In this document: positions 53,358 through 64,000 of the stretch, in pieces
Layout: each line of letters starts with the position of its first letter
How positions within the stretch are numbered: position 1 is the stretch's first letter
Assembly: GCF_036785885.1 (NCBI RefSeq)
Contig: NC_092312.1
Location: 18,742,001 to 18,806,000 of the forward strand
Reading direction: 5' to 3'
DNA length: 64,000 bases
From: Coffea arabica
Taxonomy: Eukaryota > Streptophyta > Magnoliopsida > Gentianales > Rubiaceae
Position numbers and translations under genes: made by a program
Notes under the pieces: generated by a model
The model's input: the letters and a program-made list of their open reading frames with translations, nothing else
The model's database searches: none
Told to the model about the DNA's origin: nothing

Positions 53358-54369
53358 TAACCATTTAATTATATGGATATAAATGAGTTAGATAATTCAA
53401 TTATCCATTTATTTTAACTTTTTATAAACTCATTTAAATTCATTTTTATAAACTAAATTATTAATTTATACCACTCTTTACACCCTCATTAGTTTTAGAT
53501 ATTTTTGCTTATAATGTTCAATAAGCCTAATTACCAATTTTTTCTATCCATGTTTTATGTTGCAAAATTACATACTATTTAATAATTGAACAATAAGAAT
53601 ATAAAAATTTGAACCAAATACTATGAAAGTTAACATAAAAACTTAATCCAAATACTTTGAACCATTAGCATTTTTTTCGTATATATATTTAAAATTTCAT
53701 TTTTGCAAGGTAGGAAAACAGGCTAAAACTTATCATAAATTGATAATGCTGAAAAATAAGCAAGTTAACAAAGTACCAGAAAATAAAATAATAAGATAAA
53801 ACTAACAAATAATAATAATAATAATGAAACAAAAGTAGTTAATATCATGATAAAATGAAGAATGTAGAAAAATATTAAGGAGGATATTTATCTGTGTCAA
53901 AAATACATCAAATGTTTGTTAAGGCTAAAAAATAAAATATTCCACGATATACAAGTCTTTTAGCAATATTGATGCATGAAAGTCTCCAACAATGAGTTCA
54001 ATAATCAAATGCGAGTTTCAAATTTCTTCTAAATGGGTAGGGAAAGAAAGGAGGTATGGAGGAAAACAATTCTACACGAATTAATTGGATTTGGTGGGTT
54101 AAGCAAATAGGTATTATTATGTAACCCATTTATACCCATATACAAAAATTTAAAATATAAAAAAAAAAATCTATCAATGGGTGGTTATGGATAAATTTAG
54201 ATAAATGAGTTTGTTAGCCACCTATACCTAGGAAGTATGAACATTACTTTTTTTAATCCCATTTTATTATTGAGGGCCTTTTGATAATTGAGTTCGTATA
54301 AAAAATGAAATTACTCTTCCTTGTGTGGGTGTGTGTGTGTGTGTGTGTGTTTTTATCTTTCTTTGACCA
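53358..54369. other. AT-rich spacer
   Basis: About 1 kb of very AT-rich DNA with short A and AAT runs and a (GT)n run at 54329-54350. No gene or repeat end was recognised. Confidence 0.45.
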
Positions 54370-55852
54370 TCTATATCTATATCTATATCTATATCTATAT
54401 AAATTTGAGAAGGGATTTTTAGCAACAAGTTTTCACAAATCTTCCCACTCTCAACTCTATTTTTTTAGTATTTTACATTTAATTTATTTCGTAAAAAACA
54501 TCATGGGCACATTACACCCCCACGTTTCCCTCAAACAAGAAGTTAACTCCAACTAACACTCTTTACACACCTTACTCCAACTGACACTCCTCACACACCT
54601 TCCCACTACAATTAAAACTTTGCCAATCAAGAATGTCACTTATATTAAAACTCTTCCAATTCCATCATAAGATTGCGCATGATTTCTTTCCACTTCATGT
54701 TGGTATCCTTATTAGCGCTCAAATTAAATTTCACTCCACACACACCTTTCCACTACAATTGTAACCCTTCCAAACAAGAATTTGCGAATTTGCCAATGCC
54801 ATATATTGTCGTTTCTACTCTTTCAATGCCATAACCAATTCTCACTACAAATTCTATTTTTCTAACATTTCACATTTAATTTAATTTATAAAATATATTT
54901 CTCTCAACTTCCACATCTATTCTTCACATTTGAAATTATTGGTTACTTCTTAAAATCATTTCAATTCAAATTGTTGGTTAATGTGCATGTTATCTTATTT
55001 AAATTTCAACCCATCACATTTCCGATTGTCTTGCATTATTTATGAATCTACAATAATTAAAACTTCTATAAGACCATAAGAAAAGATAATAAATATAACA
55101 TCCTTTCATGCTTTCTTATTAATTTAAATAAGTAAGATTATTTCCACTCCATTTTTGTTATTCACACTTCAATAATCATTTTGATCATATAAATTTCATT
55201 AATTAGACTATATGATAAAACAAATGGTGGAATTGCAAATAATAAAAAATTGAGTGCAAATAACATTTTCTTAAGTAAGAAGTGGCCTCCATACCTTTCT
55301 AAATTTAAAAAATAGTGGTTCCGCTTATATAGGAATTTGGTTTGAAGTTTATTAGTGGGAGGGTAAATAAAAAGAAAATATTGCCAAACTTAGTAAAAGT
55401 AAAAAAGTAACTGATAATATTTTATCTTTAAGCTTAGTAATCCTAAGTAAAAAGGCAAAATTAAATAGAAAATAATGTCTTGGATTTAAAAAAAATCAAG
55501 AATGGTACCATTCATGAAATCCAAATTATGAAATCACTAAATAAAAAACAAAGTATTACTAGCCTTTTAACTTGAATTTTTTTTAAATATTCATTTTTGA
55601 TAAAAAAAAAATAATGATAATAACAACACCAATTCTACCAAAAATTTTTAAAAAAGTAATATTATAGTTTAAGAGAAAGATATAGAACATTCAACCCTAA
55701 AATACTACTTAATTTGTATATATCTGGCACAAATTTGACATTAGAATTGAATAAGAGTGCAAAAGCCAAACACTAAGGATAACTTTTGGTATCATTAATA
55801 ATTTTCTATATTATTATTGCTGTCTTCATATGTAATTATGTATTTGCTATGT

Positions 55853-55903
<51 letters not shown>

Positions 55904-56794
55904 ATTGTAGTATTTGAGGATATTGTAGATATTATCAGTTTTGCATTTCACTTTTAGATACTAATAATTGCAACCATTGTAATTAATTTTCAATTTTATA
56001 TTTTCATTATGATAGGTAAAGTTAAATGTATTATGTCGCAGGGATATAAATTTAGAAGTTAGGTATAGGGGGAGGAGGGAGGGAAGAAAATGATGAGGTA
56101 TTGAAAAGTAGCAGGAAAGGTTGAAGAAGAAATACGAGTTATAAGGATGGGCGGATAAGTTAAAGAAGAAGAAAGGGGATTACAAGGATATGACAAAAAT
56201 GACAAAAAGATAATAATAATAGAGAGGGTGGTACCATGATAGAAGATATGAAAGTCGTAGGAGGCATCTGATGACTAGTTAGCGTATAAGAGAAGAGGAA
56301 AATGATGGTGATTTTTAATAATTTTGAGAACTCTAAAAACACATATTATGGAGAATTTTTTTTAAAAATATACGTTAAAATTTATGAAAAATACTAATCT
56401 AAATGCAATCAACAATTTTAGGGACACAAGATGGGAGAAAGATTTTTTTTTCTAAAAATGGAAGAAAATAAATTGGTTATAATTTATTTTTTTATATTAT
56501 AAGTTTTGATATATGGATATAACATAATATGTTTTGTCAGATATTGATAAATTAACTTTTTTTTTAGAAAACTCTTTACACCTTACTACCCAACTTAACC
56601 CTCTCCTTAAATGCGTTAACAATTCTTTTATCATGTAAATCATTATAGATTAATTTTTTTTAAATATTAAGCATACACTTCTTTAAAATTTTTAGTCTAT
56701 ATATATATTTATTATTTTGTACCACAATATATAAATATATAAAATATTATTTTGATTTGAAATATCCCGTGCATGGCACGGGTCAAAACACTAG
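54370..56794 (+). mobile_element. Non-autonomous Helitron, plus orientation
   Basis: The 5' end begins TCTATATCTATATCTATATC, preceded by A (54369), and continues GAGAAGGGATTTTTAGCAAC. The 3' end has a perfect 7-bp hairpin CCCGTGC-ATG-GCACGGG (56766-56782), an 8-nt spacer and CTAG (56791-56794) followed by T. The interior is AT-rich with a (TA)n run at 55856-55901 and no Rep/helicase frame. It shares both ends with the minus-strand Helitron at 48554-51287. Confidence 0.85.
55856..55901. repeat. (TA)n microsatellite
   Basis: About 46 bp of uninterrupted TA dinucleotides inside the plus-strand Helitron. Likely length-variable between individuals. Confidence 0.95.
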
Positions 56795-56815
56795 TACTAT
56801 ATAATTTGTCATACG

Positions 56816-56915
56816 AGAGAGAATAACGGTGTAACCACCGAGCAATAACATGAGTTTAGTCCCTTTTTGGATTGTAGGTTGGGGATTTGAATCCTACCTG
56901 CAGTAAAAAAAAATT
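56816..56915 (+). mobile_element. Possible tRNA-derived SINE relic
   Basis: A B-box-like GGATTTGAATCC (56883-56894) is followed by an A tail (56905-56913). An A-box-like stretch near 56835-56855 is weak and no target duplication was found. Confidence 0.35.
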
Positions 56916-57298
56916 AAAAAGAGGTGTTAAAGCACCCTTTGAGTCTAGCCGGATTTTTAAATCTACTAATTCCTTATACATAGTTTCTTTATAGATAGTT
57001 TCTTTAAACTCATCTACATGTAAAAATATTATCGTTAAGGTAAAAAAAAAAAGAAAAAGAAAGGACAACTGTGTGCTTCAATGACAACCTTGGAATCCAA
57101 TTATAGCATGTTGTAACCCATTCTCTCTCCTTTTTTTTTTTTGTGTTGGTTCGTTGATTCACAACAATTGGAAACAAAATATCTTGTTTAATAATATACA
57201 AAGGAAACAAACACAAAGGAAACAAACAAAGGGCCTGCTGCCACCACGAAGCTTCCCTGGAGCCATGTCCCTAATAAAAAGTTAACCAAATGCATTTA

Positions 57299-57446
57299 AG
57301 TTCCTAAGTTCGAGTCTCGGTTACGTTGGGTTCTTCCGCGCATTTATCGTGTTCGGGTCGGGTTGGGGCTCCAAGCTCGGGTCGCAAGGGATTAGTCGGA
57401 TCCCGTAAGAATTGACCCGGACGCTCCTGCATGGACAAAAAAAAAA
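57299..57446 (+). mobile_element. 5'-truncated SINE
   Basis: Begins within a B-box-like GTTCGAGTCTC (57308-57318), runs through a GC-rich body (TCGTGTTCGGGTCGGGTTGG, GGATCCCGTAAG-like) and ends in ATGGAC plus 10 A. An imperfect 8-bp flank repeat, TGCATTTA/TGTATTTA, lies at 57291-57298 and 57447-57454. The A box is missing, so the copy looks 5'-truncated. Confidence 0.6.
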
Positions 57447-57454
57447 TGTATTTA

Positions 57455-58150
57455 CACAGGGAACCACAATTATTAATTCCCTCCAAATTGCGATTTGGCA
57501 ATCTATCCAAGAATCGTGAAACACAATTTGGTCGGCGGTTGAAAAGGTATATTTGGGGACAGGAATCGATGATTCCCTCCAAACGGCACTTTGTTTGGTT
57601 AGTGATTACTAAAAGCGAACGAAAGAACAGTGGTTAATAAGGTTTATTCATACAGGGGATCACGATTTGTCATTCCCTCCAAACCGCAGTTTGGCAATTA
57701 ATTAAAGAAGATGAAACATAATTTTTGGTTAGTGCTTAATAAGGTATGTTTATACAGGGGACCAGAATTAAGAATTCCCTCCAAAATGTGGTTTGGAGAC
57801 GTATCCAAGAATCACGAAACGGGAGGGTCCTACAAAAGGTACCTACGATAGTGTCATGTAGCAATTCAAGGTTGGATGTATAAAGAGAGATATCAATTTT
57901 TAAATAGTTTTAAGAGTTTAGATTATTTTTTTTTTCGAATTTAAGAGTTTAGATTATTGAATGATGTTACGAGACTTTATTGAATTACATGAGTATGATA
58001 GCGAAAGGGGATGGTGAAATTTCCCATCAAACATGAGCTAGTCAGTGCTTAATAATTCCGATTAATAATTAAGACATTTATGATTTATCATACTCCATGG
58101 GATCACGGCTAATAATTGCCTCCGTGCTGCAGTTTCGCAGTTAAAAATTG
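57455..58150. repeat. Diverged ~100-bp tandem array upstream of L-galactose dehydrogenase
   Basis: A unit with core ACAGGGGATCACGATT ... ATTCCCTCCAAACCGCAGTT recurs at about 57456, 57559, 57651, 57753 and, more diverged and after a gap, 58094. Units 3 and 4 also share GGTTAGTGxTTA and AATAAGGT before the core, giving a period near 100 bp. The array ends about 110 bp before the start codon at 58257, so it overlaps the promoter. Confidence 0.75.
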
Positions 58151-58256
58151 CCGGGAACAGCATCATTTTCTTCCCGATAATAGTTGAGTTGATCTCCTTC
58201 CTCTTCCCCCAGTTATTTTTATCCTCAAATCGGGATCAGATTCCCAGAAGTAAACG

Positions 58257-60952
58257 ATGGCAGCTGGTTCACCCCTCGAGCTCCGACCTCTTGGCAACAC
58301 CGGCCTCAAGCTCAGCTCCATCGGCTTTGGCGCCTCCCCACTTGGCCGGGTCTTCGGCCCCGTCTCTGAGGAGGAAGCAATCGCCTCCGTTTGTGAAGCC
58401 TTTCGCCTTGGCATCAACTTCTTTGACACCTCCCCGTGAGAAAAAAGAAATCCCGTTTTTCATTTTGATTTTAATTAGCTGGTTTCTTTTTGTAATTTGC
58501 TGATAAAATGGGTTAATTTGTAGTAACATTTGACAATTGTTTTTTATGCGATTTAGGTACTATGGAGCGACCTTGTCGGAAAAGATGTTGGGGAAGGGTT
58601 TGAAAGCACTTGGGGTGGCTAGAGATCAGTACATTGTATCTACAAAATGTGGGAGATATCAGGAGGGTTTTGATTTCAGTGCTGAGAGAGTGACCAAAAG
58701 TATCGATGAAAGCTTGGAAAGGTTGCACCTGGATTATGTTGATATATTGCTTTGTCATGATATTGAATTTGGTTCTCTTGATCAGGTGCTGTATTTTTTG
58801 TACTTCTTGCATTTTGAATAGTAGGGGATAAGAAAATTATTTTATTAGGTAGTTATGAACTCTGTGGCTCGTTTTATTTGTTTCTCCAACAGATTGTAAA
58901 CGAGACAATTCCTGCCCTTCTGAAACTAAAGGAAGCAGGGAAAACGCGATTTATTGGTATAACAGGATTGCCATTAGGGATTTTTACTTATGTGCTTGAT
59001 CGAGTACCACCAGGTACGATTGATGTGATTCTCTCCTATTGTCACTATAGCATTAATGATTCGACATTGGAAGGTCTACTGCCCTACTTAAAGAGCAAGG
59101 GTGTTGGGGTGATAAGTGCCTCTCCCCTATCTATGGGGCTTCTTACAGAAAGTGGTCCTCCAGAGTGGCACCCTGCTCTTCCTGAACTGAAGGTTTTGAT
59201 TCTCTTTTCTGATTAGCATCCTTTTCTAGTTTTTATTTATTTTAAGAGCTAAATACACATACTTTCTTAACCTTTGCACGTAATTTAGAATGTAAACACT
59301 GGCAAGTTTGGTCTCTTTGTTGCCGTGTCATGGTGAGAGCCTTTCGTATTGTATTACTTGTTAACCTGACAAATGTTATTCCAGTATCTATGCTACTTTC
59401 ATAGTTGACCTCTTTTTGTGTCAAACTTCATCTTAGACGTCAATGCTACAAAACTGATGTCAGACAAATATAGTGTGTTACCTCGATGCTTTATGACAAG
59501 GTGATCATGGTCTTGCATAAGCCTCAATTTTTTCACTGTAAAGAACCTTACTTTATGTAGCTTAAAGTGTGTTATGTATATTGCACTGTGTGTCAGTTAC
59601 TTCTCTCAAAGTTGTGTTGGAGAAATTACCTCGTAATGGGCCAATGCCCATCCTACAAGGTGCAAAAAAGTGATGGAGGATTTCTGGTGAAAGAGCAATC
59701 TCAGGAGATGAGTGGGCAAACTCTATGAGATTAGCCCCACAGGAGATAAGTTTTATTTAGAAGAACGCTTGTCTGCTTGCTTGAGTGCAGTACAAATCAA
59801 TTGCATCTTGGCGTATGCTCACTACTAACGCAGTCATCTTTTAAGTCCTTACTATTATTCTGGATGTGCCGTTGTCTGGAGCTTACTCCCAATCTGGTTG
59901 AAATACTTTAGTTTGCTTTTCCTCAGGTTGCATGTCAATCTGCTTCTGCCTACTGTAAGGAGAAGGGAAAGAATATATCTAAATTAGCTATTCAGTTCAG
60001 CTTATCAAATAAAGACATCTCTACAATACTGGTTGGAATGAACTCTGTCACACAGGTAAGGTTACCATACTGAGCCTGAATGTCAACAACATACAAATTA
60101 CAAAATTTGGCTTTGTGGAGAAATTTTCCTTGTTAGCCAATGATCTTTCTTTAGTATTTCACCTAGACCATGCTTTAAGAGATTCACGATTAGCTACACT
60201 GTTTTATTTTACACAGTCTTTGGTATCATTAATATTATTAAGCCCTTTCTCCAATAAAAGATAAGGATCTGAACACAAACGCGTGTGGAAAATGCAAAGC
60301 ATGCATGTTTTTCTTTTGAGATAAATACTTGATGGTATTGGATTTCCATATTTGAAGAATTATAAAGAGATGTACGGATTCAATCCAAGCTCTCTTATAA
60401 AGATTACTTCTTTGTTCAGATTTTCATTCCATGTAAAATTTTGTTTCATTCCATGTCTCTTCAATTGTTATTTTTAACTTTTCCAGACAACTTTAAATTT
60501 AGGTTAAAAGTAAGGAATTTAGGGGATTGTGAGTAATGTCTTATCATTTCCTCGTTGATACAGCACCTGACAAGCTTAAGATGGTTTTCTAAAAAGAAGA
60601 AGGCCTAGCATAATATAATTACCATGAAGAATTGGCGGAACCAGGGATCGTCCCTGGCTGCCAGATTTGGGGGTTAGGGAGGCTTAGGGGAGGGAGGGAT
60701 GGGTAAAAAAGAAGAAGAATTAGCGGAACTACTATTTGTAATGAGTTCGGGGCTGCTGGTTCCTACTTTTAACCATCAGTTCCACTGATACATGTAACAA
60801 ACAAAGTTGTTGATTATCAGGTTGAACAAAATGTAGCGGCTGCAGCAGAGCTTGAAACAGTAGGAAAGGATGAGAAATTACTGGCTGAAATTGAGAAGAT
60901 TTTGGAGCCCGTGAAGAACCAGACGTGGCCAAGTGGAATTCAGCAGCTTTGA
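58257..60952 (+). CDS. GalDH: L-galactose dehydrogenase (ascorbate synthesis)
   Basis: Cytosolic aldo-keto reductase that oxidises L-galactose to L-galactono-1,4-lactone with NAD, the penultimate step of the plant L-galactose route to vitamin C. Five exons: 58257-58435, 58557-58785, 58893-59192, 59927-60055, 60821-60952; 322 residues, close to the 319 of the Arabidopsis enzyme as I recall it. Family marks are FGASPLGRVFGP, INFFDTSPYYGATLSEKMLG (catalytic Asp57 and Tyr61/62), YIVSTKCGRY (lysine), LLCHDIEFGS (histidine), TGLPLGIFTYVLDRVPPGT and EPVKNQTWPSGI. No transit peptide or membrane span is seen. The start is the first ATG in good context. A tandem repeat array lies just upstream, and intron 4 holds a small insertion-like segment (60626-60729). 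Confidence 0.96.
60626..60729. repeat. 16-bp direct repeat bracketing a small insertion in intron 4
   Basis: GAAGAATTGGCGGAAC (60626-60641) and GAAGAATTAGCGGAAC (60714-60729) differ at one base and bracket about 72 bp. That segment begins with a palindrome, CCAGGGA-TCG-TCCCTGG (60641-60657), and ends in a purine-rich tail with AAAAAA. It may be a tiny retroposed insert with its target duplication; the class is unknown. Confidence 0.5.
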
Positions 60953-61773
60953 TATCGTATCTGCTATTAACTGCTTAGCATCTGTTGCATGGACATTTCT
61001 GAGGTTTCTTCTCATCTCTGTGAATCCCAAATTGGTGTCTTTCCTTGTTCTCTTTCTTTTTAAGGGTGAAACTGGTGTATCTACCCGGTTTAGTTAAAGC
61101 TCTGTATGACCTAAAGCCAAGGAAAAAAAAAAAAAAAAAAAAAAGAAGCAGCAGCTTAGCATCTTCATTCCAGTTGGTGACCATATGTACTTTATCGCAT
61201 TGCGTCCGAGCTTACCGAACTAGGGAGTCTTACATAACACTTGCGGATCCATTTATCTTGCATTAATGCAGGAATTGTTAACATTGTCGGCTTCAACTGC
61301 GCGAGTTCGGGAGCCCAAGATCACCTTAAACAAAAAATAATTGCTGACAACAATTAAGCGAAGGAGTTGTACTAATTAGCATCTACAATAGCTTCTCTAA
61401 CCATTAGTAAAGCCATCGGCGATTATGTCAGTGAGTGCAAAACTACAATCTCTAAACTCAGGCCAACGATCTGTCTCAAAAATTCGAACACAATTCTTGC
61501 GGTAATGAACCCATTTCTCAATTGAACTATAATCTCTGATTGTCAATCAAGTACATAGAGAGAAGATACCACTTCCACAATAAGACAATGTACATTCCCC
61601 CCCACCCCAAATATTAATTTTGAGATTTTGCTTTGTACAAAGTGTAAACAATCTTTGAGTTCTGCTTTCCTATTTCAAATTGATCTACATTGTATCCGTG
61701 ACAGATGTCAGAATTTACTTGCATGTAGCAATGGATTCCCATTCAAATAGCAAGCCAGCATCTTCAACTTTCA
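60953..61773. other. Intergenic between convergent 3' ends
   Basis: 821 bp between the stop codons of L-galactose dehydrogenase (+) and the S-acyltransferase (-), expected to hold both 3' UTRs. It includes an A run at 61123-61143. Confidence 0.55.
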
Positions 61774-63776
61774 CTACCTCGCAACCTGCTGTAAAGGAGG
61801 CCAAGCAATCTCATTGTCATCCGTATAACCACGTATGACGAAGTCTGAGCAGTTCTTCCTGCACCCGTGGTTATACGGGTTGCGAAAGTGGCCATCTGGC
61901 CCGCGAAGATATCCATAACGCATAGCATTTGCCATTTCATTTGTGGTAATATTCCTAGAGATCTGCGCGGCAGAAGACTTGATCAGTTACCAGTACCAAA
62001 CACGACTGAGCATCCAAGACAACATTTTCACCATGTGAAAAGTTAAAACCCAAAACAAAAAATGGAATTTCCTTGTTCAAACTAAGCTATGTCTTCGAAT
62101 TTGGCAAAAGTGGGAAGGGGGCCAAGCACTCAATTTCTAACATTGCCGCAACAAGGCAACAACTTTTGACCACAAGACTTGAACCTGAATTTTCCGTCAC
62201 AATTCACCCCAACAATACAAGCTTGAATCTTTTCTTTTTCTGGGGGCCACAGGGGGAGGAAGTGCATAACAAAAGAAAATTTTGTTTCTTCTTGCCAACT
62301 CTCTTTCATTATCTGTTCTTTTATTCCCCAGTTGTGTGTGTTTATGTGGTGGTGAATAGGAGGGTGTTGATCCATTACCTGTGAAACTTGAACTATCAAT
62401 AGAGTTGCAGCAGCAAGAAGAATAGATCCATCCATGATAAGAAATGCGACAACCCCAGGGTGTTCAAAAATAACGTGATGAATCCATGTTTCTCCCTGTA
62501 GCACAAATACTGATGTCCAAATTCCTGCCATATCAAGACATTATTGTTATTCGTGAGTAAGTGAAGACATAAATGCTATCAAAGACTTATCCAACTTACT
62601 TTGAAGAGCAACAGCAGCACCAATTAATGATGTCATCATCCCCAAACAGAGAAAAATGAAAAAGTCACGTTTATTCCTCTACAAAAACATCAGAAGAAAA
62701 GAAATAGTGAAGCCAAGGATAACTATTCAGTATGTAACTGCAAAGTGTAAAACAACCTACAAGTATTGCCACCAATAGTAGCAAATTTTTAGATAATAAT
62801 GTTAGAGAAAGTCCATATATGAAACCAAAGCCACATGAATTAACAGAGAGAGTTTGCAAATGCAAAGCAGGATTCAGTACATTTCAGCATCAACAGCATC
62901 ATATATGAGAAAGATAGCAGCAGAAGACCAAACTGTATTTAATAACTTCTGTCGCAGAATCCCATCATAAGGCTATATTACAAAGGCAGGCAACCAGTGA
63001 AACATCTCATTCTGTGTAAAAGAATTGAAGTACGTCAAAAGGTGACTCCAACTTAAGATCTCTATCACGAAGCCACAAAAGAAGCTCATTCTCCCAGGAC
63101 AAATAGGGAAACACAGGGGCTTAATAAGAGTAAGAAACAAGCAGGAACCAACAAGTTGAACCAATATTGAATAACCGAGATTTCTTATGAAACTATGAAC
63201 AAACCTAAACAGACTGCAATATAGTTACTTCAATCAGCAAATAACACTAAGACCTACCTTGCCCACACAATTTGAGATCCAGGGACAGTGATGGTCAAAC
63301 TGTTCCACACAGTGTTTGCAAATTGGACAGTGCTTTGAGCGAACTGGTCTTATTATCTATACATAAACCAAAAAGAGAGATGACCCACATATTACTAAAT
63401 GTAAGATACAAAGGATTTTACATACTCTGCTTCAAAATTTAATTAATTAGCATAAAGAAAAGTTAGTTTACATATTTCTAGAGCATATTAAATTGGTAGC
63501 AGAATAACTTAATTATAAAACCTTGCAGGTAGGGCAGAGCTGAGACCAATTTCCAGTCCAAACTGAGGAACTGTTCAAATCAATGTTCAACAAAGGATCC
63601 TGCGAAAGTTAAATAACCTAATTAAGAATCAAAAGATGAAGACGGCCATACCAAAATCTAAAATTTGCAGAAAAAGAAGATCCAAGAAGGTGATAGGCAG
63701 AGAAACACAGAAGACCTCAAGTACCTCTGAGTCAAAATGACTATCCATCCCAGTCTTTATATAACCTGGATCTTTG
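61774..63776 (-). CDS. DHHC protein S-acyltransferase, ankyrin (TIP1/PAT23-24) type, partial
   Basis: Membrane enzyme that palmitoylates proteins on cysteine. The gene continues beyond the right edge; visible exons are 63776-63725, 63599-63522, 63356-63258, 62678-62600, 62524-62379 and 61962-61774, about 214 C-terminal residues, in phase. The stretch DPGYIKTG is typical at the end of the second membrane span's cytosolic side. The Cys-rich domain runs [16 protein letters not shown], then [20 protein letters not shown] with the DHHC catalytic tetrad. Two further membrane spans follow ([20 protein letters not shown] and [20 protein letters not shown]), then a TTNE motif (TTxE) and [14 protein letters not shown] near the C-terminus. 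These features fit the ankyrin-repeat S-acyltransferases TIP1/PAT23/PAT24; the ankyrin repeats themselves would lie outside the window. The first visible exon begins with the last base of a codon, so at least one more exon lies upstream. Confidence 0.9.
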
Positions 63777-64000
63777 CTGCAATTGAATCAGAAAGTGCCA
63801 TCAGACAACATGAAAAAAAATTATGCAGAAGATTATGTGCTAAGTATCATAAAATGAGGACCGATGCAACTAGCGATACCATGTTTGACATTTACAATAA
63901 ACAGAACAAACAAGAAGCCCCAGACAAGATGATCAATTGTTTCTGAAAAATTAAAGCTGAAATAGGAACTTCAAACACATAAAATAAGCAACTGCTGGTG
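63777..64000. other. Intron of the S-acyltransferase gene, cut by the window edge
   Basis: Sequence upstream of the 52-bp exon. I see no further exon of the S-acyltransferase here; the plus-strand frame at 63737-63946 is the shadow of this region. Confidence 0.5.

Noticed and set aside
55856-55901. Possible repeat array of a CRISPR-like or satellite kind
   Set aside because: It is a plain TA microsatellite inside a Helitron.

Overview
The window reads as nuclear DNA of a flowering plant (eudicot). It has AT-rich intergenic DNA, short GT-AG exons spread over long introns, plant-specific gene families, and many non-autonomous transposons. The repeat families (GGGATAATTTCAG long-TIR elements, GC-rich hAT MITEs, CTCGAG-rich repeats) resemble those I recall from asterids such as Rubiaceae. 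That placement is memory-based and weak. No bacterial or organellar features are seen.

Seven protein genes and one tRNA gene could be modelled exon by exon; each complete reading frame closes in phase. They are: a TPX2-family microtubule-associated protein (+, 10943-14320); a plastid-type prolyl aminopeptidase (-, 15089-20856), convergent with it; an LRR-XI receptor kinase of the RLK7/HAIKU2 clade (-, 23522-26718); peroxisomal NAD-malate dehydrogenase (+, 30926-34310), convergent with a TIN1-like ER-stress protein (-, 35028-37710); tRNA-Val(AAC) (-, 38195-38268); a bHLH factor of the bHLH18/19/25/NAI1 type (-, 43908-45283); L-galactose dehydrogenase of vitamin C synthesis (+, 58257-60952), convergent with a DHHC S-acyltransferase that runs off the right edge (-, 61774 onward). 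The genes share no pathway; they are ordinary neighbours.

The rest is transposon ground. At 0.9-2.0 kb a SINE-like retroposon carries a nested hAT MITE. A decayed LINE-type RNase H fragment lies at 7.1-7.4 kb. Long-TIR Mutator-like elements with 9-bp target duplications lie at 7.9-8.7, 38.4-39.6 and 51.8-53.3 kb; the last is an almost complete palindrome. A 1.2-kb hAT element sits in the last intron of the malate dehydrogenase gene, against the splice donor. A SINE with a perfect 17-bp target duplication is at 29.45-29.64 kb. Helitron ends are found at 22.985 kb and, as two related elements in opposite orientation, at 48.55-51.29 and 54.37-56.79 kb. I saw no LTR element or CRISPR array.

The signals most worth a second look are: an exact 40-bp tandem duplication of a splice acceptor in the aminopeptidase gene that would destroy its active-site loop if the wrong copy is used; paired TGACGTGG sites in the TIN1-like promoter; an MSA-like cell-cycle site before the TPX2-family gene; about five copies of a roughly 100-bp unit just upstream of the L-galactose dehydrogenase start; and the inverted Helitron pair around a foldback element. 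I found no convincing new multigene system.
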